NCBI RefSeq assembly: GCF_016097555.1
Contig: NC_054708.1
Span: 5,278,462-5,342,461, forward strand
Source: Gigantopelta aegis
Taxonomy: Eukaryota; Mollusca; Gastropoda; Neomphalida; Peltospiridae
Length of the DNA stretch: 64,000 nt
Direction: 5' to 3'
The position numbers and the translations under genes are program-made. Below the pieces are notes generated by a model. It was not told the DNA's origin and did not search any database. It was given only the letters and a program-made list of their open reading frames with translations. This document shows positions 22,490 through 34,564 of the stretch, in pieces. Each line of letters begins with the position of its first letter. The stretch's first letter is position 1.

Positions 22490-23479
22490 TGAAAAATCAT
22501 AAAACTAGTGGCTAGGTCATAGGCCTTAAGTATAGTAGGTACTGGGTTCGCATTCCAGTACTAGATTCAACCCATCTCAACTCGCTCAAACCCGATTAAT
22601 AATTTGTGGCAAACCAATCAGCCAAATGTAATGAAATTTGGGTGTAATTATAAGGTATGGGAGCCCATTCAAATACACTAAAGATTTTGTAGATTCCTAT
22701 TAGGTTTTAAAAGAATTCATGGGAAGCATGCAAACTCAGCCTGCCAGTCTAGACCCCACTTGCAAAATGTTCTGCACCGACGCCTGGATTGATTAAAATG
22801 TCTGATTTGATTATGCGAGTTTCTTCTTCCATTACCAACAAATATGGCGTCCATAGCAACATAATACTATGATAAACAAATGTCTGTAGAGATTTCCGTT
22901 ATAACAGCATCGAGATTATTCATTCAATAATGCCCGTTTTCATGATGTCAGGTTGTTATTCGGCAAATAGGTGCCTATAACAACAGCAAAAACGACAAAC
23001 ATTCTTGCCGCTATGTTTTGTTTTTTTCTGTTGCAGGGAAACGCTATATACAGAAACAAAATTTCCATTTTAAAATTTAGTTTCTAGGTTTCACTTTCCA
23101 CTTTAAAATTCATTTTTGTTTATTGCAATGAAACTTCAAGAACAGCAAATCGAACTAACTTCAGTCTGAAAAACCTGTTCAGAGTTCTGAAAACATAACC
23201 TATATATTTTATAAGACATTTATTTTTTATTGGCAAGATACATTCCCTCCAAACTGGACATGCTTTAAAAACACACAATAAGCAAGTTAGTATGTATAAT
23301 GTGTTTGTACGTCTGTATGTGGTGTGCGCGCGCTTCTATATATTATTTCCGTGAAACCAGTCTGTGTAGTTTGTTGTAGGGGGCATCTCTAAACCTCTGG
23401 ACAAATACTATCTCCATTCCTTCTCGTTCTTTCAAAATATCACAGTCAGTTTGGCTATTCACCAGTGCAGAAGTTAAGG
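22490..23479. other. Non-coding stretch with a possible SINE head scrap
   Basis: Only a scrap near 22525-22560 (gtaggtactgggttcgcatt) resembles a SINE head. The rest shows no repeat or coding pattern I can support. Confidence 0.5.
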
Positions 23480-25044
23480 TCTACTCAGATATGTAGCTCC
23501 AGTATTTTGATGACACACAATCTTTGAGAGGTCTGTATGGTGGTCTAGAAAACGGCGTTTCTTCGACATCACGAACTGGTTCGAAGTGATCGTTCAAGTT
23601 TTGGATGTAAGCAGCGCATTGGGATGGCAGTTCACCTGTATTTAATACGGGTTTATATGATAACCATATGCAGAATGGTTCCCCATCTACCTTTCCGTGA
23701 ACACAGTAAACATACACTGTTGTTTGTAATGCTTGCGAAAGCGACAATTTCTAACTCTGTGCCCCACGTTCCCTCTTGTTACATTTTCGTTACGTGTTGA
23801 TGGAAGTGCTCTGACTGGACTTGCTGGAAAATGTGTTTATTGGCGTTAATGAAGTTGACAACTTCCTCTCTAACTACCTTATAATTGGATTGTACTCCAC
23901 TTAATATGTAGCTAAATGAATGAAATAGATAATTCCCATCACCACTCATGGATACCACCTTGACGGTTGATGCATCTAACCTGATTTCACGGCACATTCC
24001 CATCTCCGCGTGTCCGTTTTTTTTACATTTATACCAAATAAGTGTGATTTTGTGGCTTGCCATTCCGTGTCAACTGGATGGAACCGAATACTAGTGCTTC
24101 CTGGTTTTTCAGTTTGGCCTCGAACCTCAACCTCATGTTTATTGAACTCATCCTCATATACTTTTAATTTCCTCTTCTTAAATGGAAGTTCTTTACCATT
24201 TTCTTTTATAGCATGACTTTTGTCGGTGTTATTTACAGCTTCGTTTCCTTCGGTGTGCCTTGTCGTGAACAGTTTTAGCCTATTACCATCAATTGCCGTT
24301 TTGACACCTTGCAGATAATAAGTTCCTTTGTTGTTCACAGACTTAATTATGTATGGAGCTGTCCTGCATGCGCCAAGTTTACCGCCTTTCCTGGTGGTTT
24401 TCCTTGTGTTATGCATTAAAACTTTGTGATCAACTTTGAAATCTACACGTTTCACCTTTGTGTCATAATACCGTTTTCACTTTCTCTGTGCAATGTTTGT
24501 GTTGTCTTTGGCTTTTTCTCTATACAACGAAAGCTGAACGAATGCCTTGCATCTGTTTCCCAATGCTAAATCGGCCGATTCAGTATCTGGCCCACTTGGA
24601 ATATCTAGTTCAACAGATAGCCGATCTGATCTCCCATAAACAAGAAAAAACGAGGTCTTCTTCGTTGACTCGTGCTCCGCCGTACTGTATACAAACAGCA
24701 TATATGGCAATTTTTCATCTCAGTCATTTTGATATTCATTGACGTAACATCCTAACATGCTACACATTGTTCTGTTATATCTTTCAGTTTGTCCTCCTGT
24801 CTGTGGGTTATAGGGCGAGGCAATGCGGTGGTCAATTCCCATCTTTTAACAAAACCTGTTGTTCACAATCATTACAAAACTCTCTTCCTTGATCTGAAGA
24901 ACTTCAGGACAACCGTAGCCCGATACAAACTTTACTAACACACGGAGGACACTGTGTGCCGTCTTGTCAACAATTGCCTCGGCTTCAACCCATTTTTGTC
25001 AAGTATTCCGTGAAAACCAAAATGTATCGGTTTCCTGCCAAAAC

Positions 25045-25964
25045 AAAAGAAAAAACCCATTAAGCATTCTATTTCATGCCATGTTACTATCCAGCAATCA
25101 AGATATATTAATGAAAAAAGAGAACCTATGGTAATTTAGACACATTATTTTCCCATTGCTAACAGGATAGTGTATAAAATACATAAAAAGGCTGAATGTG
25201 AAATGGCTCTTTGGCTAGTGGGTGAAGTCAATATACATTCCTTCAAACTTAAAGCCGTATGGAGTTAGTTTTACTGCATTGTTTCTAGGATGCATTTTCG
25301 GTATAATACAATAATTTTGCGAACTTAAATGCATCGCTTACCATAAACATAGGGCATTTGGTGTCACTTATAGTTACATACATTGTTCATTGATATTCAT
25401 CTCAGTCATTTTAACAAAATACAATTTATTAAAATATTTAAAAAATTATAATATCAAATTCATGGTTAATTTAGTTATTTAAAATTTCACTTTTAAAAAC
25501 CTAAAGGAAATTTGTTTTAATGCAATAAGTTTTTAAAAATGTTTTCACATGCATTGAGATGAACATTCAGGTACAACTATAAACCAAGTTTGTGACCTAG
25601 TTAAATTGATCAAAAGACGAAAACCTAACATTAAACTAAAAGCTTAACTATTTTAATAAAAAATTAAATTAAACAAAATTAAAACCTAAAAAAAAGAGAA
25701 AAAAAAGAGACTCCATTGAGATGAACATTCATAAGTGCAACCATAAACCTAGTTCCATTGGCCTATTACTTAGAGGCCGTTCAACAATAATTATGTAACG
25801 CAAACTTTGGCATATTTACCCCCCACCCCACCCCCACCCCCTCCCATTCCAATGTCACGTTTTGTAATACTAAGACCACTCTCCCCTCTAAAAGTATGTA
25901 ACGCTCGTCAATAATCTCTTAGCTTTCCCGTCCTTATGACAAATTTAACTAATTATTGGACTAT

Positions 25965-26027
<63 letters not shown>

Positions 26028-26220
26028 ATAAAGAAATAGAGACTGTGCGTGTTTAACTTCATACTAAGTCCATGTAACCATGGCTCTTTAGCTCTACATG
26101 GTCAGAATGTTCTATGAATAATACATGTATCTTTAACAAATTGTATAGATATTAACTTCCATGCTAATTCTCTTGATTTACAACTACTATAAAGATTATA
26201 AAATAGCGTGGTATACTTAC
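25045..26220. other. AT-rich non-coding stretch
   Basis: Very AT-rich, lying within the span of the integrase fossil. A (GA)n microsatellite occupies about 25976-26024. Confidence 0.6.
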
Positions 26221-26519
26221 ATTTTTTAAAGAGGTCCCACCAAATCCATTCCAATCTGCTTAAATGCTGTTGACGTAACTGGTATTGGATTGAGTGGTTT
26301 TCTGGCTTTGTTTATCGTCCCGTTTCTTTGGCATTGTTCACATTGATTAATGAACTTCTTGACTTCATCATAGGATCTTTTCCAGTAATACCTTTGTCTT
26401 ATCCTTTTCCATCTATAAATGAAATACATATATTTCAGATTACTACATTTAGACACTCATACAGTTCTTTTACATATAGATGTGGAGAGATAATAATAAT
26501 ATTAAATTCGGATAAATAA

Positions 26520-26740
26520 TGACAACACCATCGCCTAACTGCCTATTCAAGGGCACAGTTTGTAAGCTACTACGGTTTCATGTGGCCGATTACATTTGTG
26601 GAATGGAATGGAATCGAAACTCTATTTACGTGCCCCTATCCAAAAAGGTTCAGGCACGCCTACCACGGATTCGGCCTCTGACTTCGCCAGTGGGCGGTTC
26701 CGTGGCAGGAGGGTACAGTTGTAGCGAGTATTCCGGTACC
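26520..26740 (+). repeat. Interspersed repeat, copy 1 (unclassified)
   Basis: Shares tttacgtgcccctatcc, a cacgcctaccacgg stretch and gcctctgacttcgccagtg with 34565-34690, where cacgcctgtcacgg and gcctctgacatcgccaatg occur. It lies inside the span of the integrase fossil. Confidence 0.6.
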
Positions 26741-27244
26741 TAATACCGATAACACGGTGTGTCACACCATGTGCATTTTATTACTTCTTTGTGGTAACTA
26801 TGATAATCTTACAAGAATCAATAATATAAATTAATGCTAATCAGGATTGTCGAATGTATAATCAAAATAAGATGTTTTTCGCGACTTGGTCGACAGTTAT
26901 AAATAAATAAATAATTAAATAAATAAATAAATAAATAATAAACACTCACGTTTTGTTAACTCCTAGGCGACCTGCATGCTCATCAATATGAACACTATTT
27001 AAGATTTTTTAAATTTCCGAACTCATGACAACCCGCTGGGATTTGGTTTTGTCCTGACAATAGACAACTTCATTCTGCACATAGAACCGACTACTCTTTC
27101 TCCTAAAATTTCTTTTCTCAACCTTATTTGTTTTCATTGTCTTTGGATATTTCTTTCCAATGATAAAATTCTTCACTTCAGTGTACTCTTCGAAATCCAT
27201 TTTGAACAATGAGCTAATGGAGTACTCACCCAGCTTTTATATCT

Positions 27245-27486
27245 CAGGGCCGTACCCTGACCAAATAAAAGGGTGGGCGCAGAGTGATGTCTTGAATTCA
27301 AATGTCAAATGCAGCATCAAATTCGTTGTATTCATAAGCTACTTATGGGGTACATCAGGGGAATGTTCATGTTGTATAGTATAGGGGAGGAAATCGTGCA
27401 GTTATTTAGTATTTTAGCAAGAGCCTAAATGGAGATTTATGAATTAAAAAATTTGAATGGTTTACTAACCCCAGGGTTCGGCCCTG
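27245..27486. mobile_element. Possible hAT-type MITE
   Basis: Ends are cagggccgtaccctg and its near-inverse cagggttcggccctg, 242 bp apart. No clean 8-bp target duplication was found, so this is tentative. Confidence 0.45.
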
Positions 27487-27657
27487 TATATAATTACCCT
27501 TTAATCGTATTGCTGACTAGGCTTTTTAAGTGTAGTCGGCATGTCAAAAGACCATCTAACATTTTAAAAAGTAAGCAGATGCGGTACATCTATTTCAGTT
27601 TCCTGTGATCTTTAAGTAATGTTTTGGTATTTGATCAGAGCCGTCTCCACCCCCCAA

Positions 27658-27663
27658 CCCCCC

Positions 27664-27750
<87 letters not shown>
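27658..27750. repeat. C-run and (TC)n microsatellite
   Basis: About 17 C, then about 38 TC units. Confidence 0.95.
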
Positions 27751-27755
<5 letters not shown>

Positions 27756-27789
27756 TGTGGGTACGTGTGCTCTAGCATATTAAAAGAAG

Positions 27790-28420
27790 GGGATGCGAGT
27801 ATTAAAAGAATCCACAAACCAAGCACTTTGTTTAATCAGTGGTCTACAAATCAAACCCACTCAACCTTTTGATAGGGTTATTGGAATGTGGAACGACCCA
27901 TGTTTTTGTATCTACCCTCTACTAAAATACAATGAACAATCCCTGCATGCAATGGAGGTGTCTCAAAGCAGCTTTGATCTCATTGCGTTGAAATCTGTAA
28001 TACTTTGATCATGATTTTCAAATAATAAAAACCTTTTGACGTATCCCGTTATAATAATTTCATTAATAGCGGCACATCATCCAGACATAAATTACTTTCC
28101 TAATTATGAACACTTATCATTAAATACACTAAATCAACTATGAATAACATTTGGTATTTATATAACTTTAAAAACGAGCGGAATTAAATACCTCTCCTAG
28201 TATAAATTTGTTTCGTTTAAAAAAAAAAAAAAAAGTAACTAATAAAAAATAATAGACGATTGAGGCGAATTCATAACTTATCTGGTTTTATTTACAAAAT
28301 AATAATAATTTATACTAAATTTTAACAATTCAATTAGAAATTAATTCGCAACATAAACATAAACGTTGATGTCGTCGTTGCCACTAATGCCGTCACCGTC
28401 GTCAACGCCGTCGAAAAAGA
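27790..28420. other. AT-rich non-coding stretch
   Basis: No supportable coding or repeat structure, apart from an A run near 28220. Confidence 0.55.
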
Positions 28421-28423
28421 AGA

Positions 28424-28740
28424 AGTGATTTGTTTAAAGATGAACTCAACACATTTTATTTACGGTTATATAGCGTCAGACATGGTTAAGGACCTCAAAG
28501 ATAATGAGAGAGGAAACCCGCTGTTGCTATTCCATGGGCTACTCCTACCGAAAAAACAGCAAAGGATCTTTTTTATGCACTTTCCCATAGAAAGGACAGT
28601 ACACACCACGATCTTTGTTATACCAGTCGTGGGGCACTGGTTGGGACGAAAAAAACCCAATGAGTCCACCGAGGAGATTCGATCCTACGACCCAAGCACC
28701 TCAGTCGTGCAGTCAAACCACTGAGCTAAATCCCTGCAGC
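28424..28740 (-). mobile_element. SINE, full length, ending near an assembly gap
   Basis: Tail gaactcaacacattttattt, core and a tRNA-like head ending actgagctaaatccctgc at about 28739. The gap starts at 28754. Confidence 0.88.
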
Positions 28741-28753
28741 GGTCCCAATTCTA

Positions 28754-28953
28754 NNNNNNNNNNNNNNNNNNNNNNNNNNNNNNNNNNNNNNNNNNNNNNN
28801 NNNNNNNNNNNNNNNNNNNNNNNNNNNNNNNNNNNNNNNNNNNNNNNNNNNNNNNNNNNNNNNNNNNNNNNNNNNNNNNNNNNNNNNNNNNNNNNNNNNN
28901 NNNNNNNNNNNNNNNNNNNNNNNNNNNNNNNNNNNNNNNNNNNNNNNNNNNNN
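28754..28953. other. Assembly gap (200 N)
   Basis: Exactly 200 N, a standard placeholder; the true length is unknown. Confidence 0.99.
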
Positions 28954-28970
28954 TCGTGCAGAAAACGCTG

Positions 28971-29130
28971 CATATGAGTAGTAAGGGCAGCACTATGGGG
29001 CATATAGATTACACTATTGCATCATCCAAGATGGCCGCCAAACTGCGCACTAGAGGATCATAGCGGCCATCTTGGATAATGCAATAGTGTAATCGATAAG
29101 CCCCATAGTGCTGCCCTTACTACTCATATG
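28971..29130. mobile_element. Palindromic (foldback) element
   Basis: Arms of about 63 bp (28971-29033 and 29067-29130) match inversely with few differences, for example catatgagtagtaagggcag and its inverse. The centre contains caagatggccgcc and its inverse. It lies 17 bp from an assembly gap. Confidence 0.8.
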
Positions 29131-29703
29131 TTTGCAGACGGTACGTCCACCTTATGTGTGTGTGTGTGTGTGTATGTGTCTTGTATTTGTTGTATCTGTG
29201 GAAATGTCCTTCACTGGTGAATTTGAATGGATCGTCTGGGAACCTCGAGTCATACCACCATTCTTTATACTGTGCGGCGCCTGGTGATCATATGCAAATT
29301 ATGAAAAGAACATACCCTGGTATGGTTTGGTTTTAAAGTGAGACTTTAATGACGCCAGACAAAATGCGTGTTGTGATTTTCATTAATTTGTGTTTTTTGA
29401 CACATAGTCGACTTTTTCTTTGTGCTCGTCGTTGAGCCATTCATTCATTCGTTTAATAACAGAGGAGCACAAAGGATGAACGATCAATAGCTTTCTATTC
29501 AATCTGTAAACATTTATTGATAACTATATTACAACTGTCGGACAACATCCAAAAGCATTTTATGAAGACCACACAGTGTTCATGAAAACACTTGGCCACC
29601 AGGTGAACAGAGGAAATAAAACTGCAAAAGAAATACCGACGCGTGCCCGTCTTAAGCAGCAGAATAAATCCTATATTCGCCTTTATGGTATGCACACTGA
29701 CCG

Positions 29704-29858
29704 TCAAAGTTCGTTTTTGTTTTGCGACATCACTAGAGCACATTGATTTATTAATCATTGGCTATTGGATGTCAAACATAATTTTGACAGTTTTTCCATG
29801 AATAGCAAGGGATCTTACACCATCTCAAAAACAGCATAACACATAACATGGCCTTTGG
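29704..29858 (-). mobile_element. SINE fragment followed by a T run
   Basis: Tail (tagagcacattgatttatta) and a shortened core. A T run of about 30 follows at 29861-29893 and a TTTA-rich stretch to about 29990. Confidence 0.8.
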
Positions 29859-29859
29859 T

Positions 29860-29893
<34 letters not shown>

Positions 29894-30048
29894 CAATTAA
29901 TGTATTTATAGTTTATTTAATTATTTGGTTTTATTCATTTATTTACTTACTTATTTATTTATTTATTTATTTATTTAATTTTTTTAAGTTTATTTAATGT
30001 TTTCAAGCAGAACCCAATACAATACAAGCATTCTCTTTTACCCTGTGG

Positions 30049-30300
30049 GGGCGGGACGTAGCCCAGCGCTCGCCTGATGCGCGAACGATAAAGGATCGAT
30101 TCCTGTCGGTGGGCCCATTGGGTTATATCCAGCTAGTACACCACGACTTGTATATCAAAGGCCGTGGTATGTACTATACTGCCCGTTGGATGGTGCATAT
30201 AAAAAATCCCTTGCTGCTAATCAAAAAGAGTAGCCCATGAAGTAGCGACAGCGGTTTTCCTCTCTCAATATTTGTGTGGTCATATGTCCGTATAACCCTG
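30049..30300 (+). mobile_element. SINE, tail-truncated
   Basis: Head gcgggacgtagcccagc with a short deletion, then core (tatatcaaaggccgtggtat) up to the ctctcaatatttgtgtggt region. Confidence 0.87.
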
Positions 30301-31149
30301 CAGGCTTTGTGTCCGAAAACTGTGTAATATCTAATAATAACAAATATTTTGACATGTGCTTTGAACAATTTTAAACAGCAGTTCTCTTTCTAACATATGT
30401 TTGGCAGAAACGTGTCTAAAACGTCTTTACACGCATATTATAAATGTCCTTATTTAAACAGTACCACGTTCTTTGTAAAATAAAGATTTGATTTGAATAC
30501 ACATATATATATATATATTTTAGTATGTCTATAGTATTTTGTTTTAGTCACTATGTGGATGTACCCTATTAATGATGCAGAGATTGCGTTGTCCAGTGAA
30601 TTGTTCAATGCTACCCTGAATACCCACGGCATAATATATTACTGAACCTTTGCTAGGCGTATACAAAATATATGTCATGGTGAGCAATTTGTGTATATTT
30701 TAAATTTATATAACTATGAGACTATGTAGTTTAGATGGTCCATACATCCACAGAGTTAGGCATGACTGCAGTTAGATAGTTCATTCATCAAATGCAATAA
30801 ATGCATTTGCTTTACTTGATATATGTTTTTCCCAATAGCCATAGCTAAAGTAGGGTAGTGTGTAAGTGTGTCCCTGCATATGTCCCTCCAGTCTAAAATG
30901 TGTCCCTTCTGGTGTAAATATGTGTCCCTGAGTGTGTCCCTGGGCTGGTTCAGTGTGGTCATTGGTGGGAATTTTATAAATCAGATGAGAGGGCAAGTTC
31001 ATTTATGCTTGGTACTTTTGTGTGACAGACACCAATTCAAACGTTAAAATAACACGGGAAAGTCACAGGACGTTGTAGGTGGAAGAAGATATAAGTAAAA
31101 TAGTTTTAAGAACTCGTCATTTGAGGTATAACCTTCCAAGAAGCAACAT
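30301..31149. other. Non-coding stretch, no gene recognised
   Basis: Contains a short TA repeat near 30507 and, at 30860-30960, a loose repeat of tgtgtccct. No supportable coding sequence. Confidence 0.55.
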
Positions 31150-31617
31150 GTTAGATCAGTACAAGTTGTATGTACTCGACGTGGATACGTGGACCCGTTT
31201 CTATAAGCTGCAAGCAGAAGGCTAACTTCAGTCTCACTACGAAATTCACCGAAGCGGGAAACGTGAGCTCAGTGTGGATCGATGTCTAGAAATCTACTAT
31301 CCTACGTGGAAGAAAGAAAAAGACGAACAGAACAAGCCCCCGGCACCCAATGTGGTCATGGTCTCCCCAACGCAACAGGTGGCAGAACAAGCCAGGGCAG
31401 ATCTAAAATGGAAACAACAACAAAAACATCAACAAAGGTACAGTTTGGAAAGCCCCGCAACGGCAGAAGCATTTCTAAATAGACCATAAAAGGAATCACA
31501 TGGGCCAGACAACGTCATTTCAAGTGAGTCATTGCAGAGTTAACATCATGAATCAGTGTCACATTTGCGAAATCTGAAAATATACCTTCCCAGCAGCAGC
31601 ATCAGCAGCAGCAGCAT

Positions 31618-31685
<68 letters not shown>

Positions 31686-32060
31686 GAAGCAGCAGCATAC
31701 ACTCAAGATTGTTACATACCGTTGTTACATCTGTTCACCGTGAACGTATCGGGACCCACTTCATGTGGAAAGACATTTTTGGTACACAAACTGCTAAGGG
31801 ATGGTAAAATCTTCCCACCGCCTCAACGAATCTTCTGGCTCTACAAACGATGGCAACCCCTCTACGACATCATTGGGGCAAGCGTTCGAGTGAAATTTGT
31901 TCAAGGCATACTTGATAATTTGGAAAAGAATCGTTATTTGGATCCCAGAGTCAGAAATTTCATTGTGTTGGACGACTTGATGTGTATGACCAATAAAGAT
32001 TCTCGCATTACCGACCTGTTCACGGAAGGAAGTCACCACAGAAACCTCTCCTTCTACTGA
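31150..32060 (+). mobile_element. Fossil fragment of a Polinton/adintovirus-like element (packaging ATPase part)
   Basis: The right-hand part (about 31.7-32.06 kb) resembles the A32/FtsK-like DNA-packaging ATPase of Polintons and related viruses, with Walker A-like and Walker B-like motifs. The left-hand part (31.15-31.5 kb) has open stretches of unknown identity that may belong to the same element. A CAG microsatellite lies between them. No capsid, polymerase or integrase parts and no terminal repeats were seen, so it is a broken, isolated piece. Age cannot be judged from one copy. Confidence 0.6.
31590..31693. repeat. (CAG)n microsatellite
   Basis: Mostly CAG/AGC with a few interruptions, about 100 bp, between two parts of the Polinton-like fossil. 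Confidence 0.95.
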
Positions 32061-32162
32061 AGTAACGTCATAATATGTATGAGGTCATATTTAGCAGCTA
32101 TATAGCAGTTGTTCCTGTTAGTATTTAGTAATTTTCTGCAAAAGATGTGGGTTTTTTGTTAT

Positions 32163-32163
<1 letters not shown>

Positions 32164-32225
<62 letters not shown>

Positions 32226-32310
32226 TACATACATCCCCAAGCATCCATACATGCATACATGCATCCATATATATATATACATACATACATACATACATAT
32301 ATACGTACAT
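32164..32310. repeat. (TC)n followed by (CATA)n microsatellite
   Basis: TC units to 32221, then CATA/CATC units leading into the ACAT-tailed SINE region. Confidence 0.92.
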
Positions 32311-32319
32311 GGAAGCTTC

Positions 32320-32515
32320 GATATCATAGCGTATCGTGGTAGTCTATTTGCGGGCGAATCGGTGCCACAGGTTCGAGTCCCAGCAACGGAATGGGACAAT
32401 TTGTATGGATTTAATGTATCCCCTATGCGTATAATATATGTAATATCAACCTCGACATACATACATATACATATATACATACATACATTCATCCATACAT
32501 GCATACATACATATG
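32320..32515 (+). mobile_element. ACAT-tailed SINE, third copy
   Basis: The head has caggttcgagtcccagcaac and the 3-prime part tcaacctcgacatacatac, followed by ACAT repeats to about 32515. Same family as 21300-21490. Confidence 0.8.
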
Positions 32516-33060
32516 AAATGATGGATTCAACTGTACTTGTAGAATGAAGGAAATTGCATTTTAGAACATCACATTTTTACAATTTCCTTTTGGAGAATGC
32601 CTCCAATAACCTTACAGACATGGACCTCACCCTTGTTCTTAGGCCATTTCACGATATGACGCATGCATCTTCATCTGTTTGGTGAAAATCTGTACATTTC
32701 AGCGTTCAGATGAAAACCATGAGACGTCTGTAGGCTACGTTCACTGGAGGGAGGGGCAATGATTGTTGAGAAATGCCATAACTTCTAAATATATGTCGCT
32801 GAACTCTGTCCTGTATTATGTTTTAATGATCAAACTAGTCATGAGAATGGCAATCTTCATAAAGACAGCAAACGAAGTACGTTCTATCCTGTAAAGATCT
32901 CCTATGGAGTGGCAGTACTTCTATAATCGAGGCACCTGATAGTGATTCACGGAGCCAATAATGACTTAGTGAAAATTGCCTTTCGATTCTATTGCAGAGA
33001 TTATTCTGATAGCTGACATTCAGTTGTTTTCATTGTAAGGGTCTAGTGTCGTTGATCTGT
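32516..33060. other. Non-coding stretch, no feature recognised
   Basis: No coding or repeat signal that I can support. Confidence 0.5.
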
Positions 33061-33068
33061 GTTAAACT

Positions 33069-33096
33069 GTGATGTTTGTATGTATGTATGTATGTG

Positions 33097-33129
<33 letters not shown>

Positions 33130-33132
33130 ATA

Positions 33133-33192
<60 letters not shown>
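33069..33192. repeat. (GTAT)n-(CTAT)n-(GT)n microsatellite
   Basis: Three consecutive simple-repeat blocks. Confidence 0.95.
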
Positions 33193-33194
<2 letters not shown>

Positions 33195-33197
33195 CAT

Positions 33198-33290
33198 ATT
33201 GTGAAACCTGTATAAACCGGACATGCATAGGAGCAATAATTTTGTCCGGATGTCAGAGGAGTCCGGTTTTCAGGGGTTTGCACTGATACA
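33198..33290 (+). mobile_element. Possible pogo/Tigger-like transposon end
   Basis: attgtgaaacctgtataaac followed by cggaca resembles TIRs of pogo-type elements (gtgaaacctgtat...accgga), and tccggttttcag follows inversely at 33262-33273. Only about 90 bp are recognisable. Confidence 0.4.
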
Positions 33291-33388
33291 AAACCTTTTG
33301 TTGTACTCTGTCGTTTGTTACCGCTGGTGTCCTGTTCACATTCGGATTAATATATGTATTGGAGATGAATCCAACAGTTAATGTAATA

Positions 33389-33987
33389 AAAGGCAAAAGT
33401 TTATGTGACATGGATTGTTTGGAGTAATAAATTTGTGAAAGGATTTATGGATGTAAACCAGAGACAATGTGCATGAAATAGCTCGAAGAAATGCAACCAA
33501 GCAGTTGTTGTGTAATGGGTGGTCGGCCGCTACGGGGACGGTCCCTGACCTGGTTGTTTTGTTGATATCGTTGCCATAAGTGCCATATGGTGTTTCTGTG
33601 AACGTTGAATTGACGTGCGACGTCACGCTGCGAGGTCCCAGATTCAAGCATCCCTATGACTCGCCATATGTCATTTTCACTGAGGAGTAGCATGACGAAA
33701 TTACATCCAACAGTTCACTAATGGTGTTTTTCTGACTTCTGGACTTCTGAAGGCTGCACAGAGTGGCAATGATTTGTGACTGAATGTCTGGCCTTTTATG
33801 GTGAACACTGGACAGAATTTCTCCCGAAATATTCCATGTTTCTTGCACAAAGCATGCAGTCGCTGCAACAACTGCTTGGTTACATTTCTTCGAGCTGTTT
33901 CATGCACACTTTCTCTGGTTTACATCCATAAATCCATTCACCAATTTATTACTCCAAATAATCCATGTCACAATAACATTTGTCTTT
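33389..33987 (-). mobile_element. Non-autonomous Tc1/mariner-type element keeping only the DNA-binding part of a transposase
   Basis: About 600 bp between TA at 33387-33388 and TA at 33988-33989. The outer 125 bp or so are inverted repeats of each other (for example tggatttatggatgtaaacc on the left, its reverse complement on the right). On the minus strand 33693-33500 encodes MLLLSENDIWRVIGMLESGT and a helix-turn-helix (RDVARQFNVHRNTIWHLWQR). The frame then runs into the left TIR, with no catalytic domain. It is an internally deleted derivative. Confidence 0.8.
33445..33693 (-). pseudogene. Truncated Tc1-like transposase N-terminus
   Basis: Paired-like helix-turn-helix and basic linker RDRPRSGRPPIT, as in Tc1-like transposases, followed by about 20 residues encoded by the element's own terminal repeat. 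The catalytic triad is absent. If expressed it could bind transposon ends without cutting; that is inference. Confidence 0.75.
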
Positions 33988-34255
33988 TAGTATACTTGCG
34001 CTCAGGTATTTAGAAATTTTTAAGAATTTCAACAAAGGGATAATAGTATATGTTACAGAACTAAAGCTTCTAAAACACGACGTTATTTACCTGTGTGATC
34101 ACATTTTAGATGTCTAGTTAAATAAATTATTAGAACATAGTTTATGAATAGTAATCTTCGTATGCTTTTATGTTCATAGATCATTATACTTTATTTTATT
34201 TAATGTTCATATATTTTGTGAATGCACTAAGACATATATGTATACTGCAATACAT

Positions 34256-34270
34256 TATTATTATTAGTAT

Positions 34271-34332
<62 letters not shown>
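34256..34332. repeat. (AGT)n microsatellite
   Basis: About 22 AGT units. Confidence 0.95.
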
Positions 34333-34564
34333 TGTTTAACAAGAGTTCTGGTTTTGGTATGGAAGACTGGACTAACTGTGTGAAGAGCACATTAACTGTG
34401 CCTTATAGCATTTAAAAATAAATGCTTTGACTCCACTTTGCTCCAGCACAGTTGAAAAGTACAGACGAGAGGGATTTGTTTGATGTTTAAATGGCTTCCA
34501 GTAATTTATTGACACTTTTGTTGTAATCGGTTTTAGGTATTAGAACCCACTTGTTGTTACAGTT

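Larger units (their letters stand above)
23480..27210 (-). mobile_element. Fossil of a Ty3/gypsy-type integrase sequence with an OTU-like part
   Basis: Broken remains read right to left: an integrase zinc-binding-like part (about 26.2-27.2 kb), traces of the integrase core (about 24.5-25.0 kb), the basic C-terminal part (about 24.0-24.5 kb), an OTU cysteine-protease-like part (about 23.8-24.1 kb) and an unassigned tail (23.48-23.75 kb). The pieces keep the expected order and are separated by non-coding DNA, some with splice-like borders, as in gypsy-integrase-derived gene families that have introns. No LTRs, reverse transcriptase or gag were seen. It carries several breaks and looks moderately old. 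It could be a decayed retrotransposon or a decayed integrase-derived host gene. Confidence 0.72.

Noticed and set aside
26328-26519. Plus-strand open frames over the integrase fossil
   Set aside because: Shadows of the minus-strand fossil sequence.
32223-32547. Possible small gene over the ACAT-tailed SINE
   Set aside because: The open frames come from CATA repeats and a SINE head.
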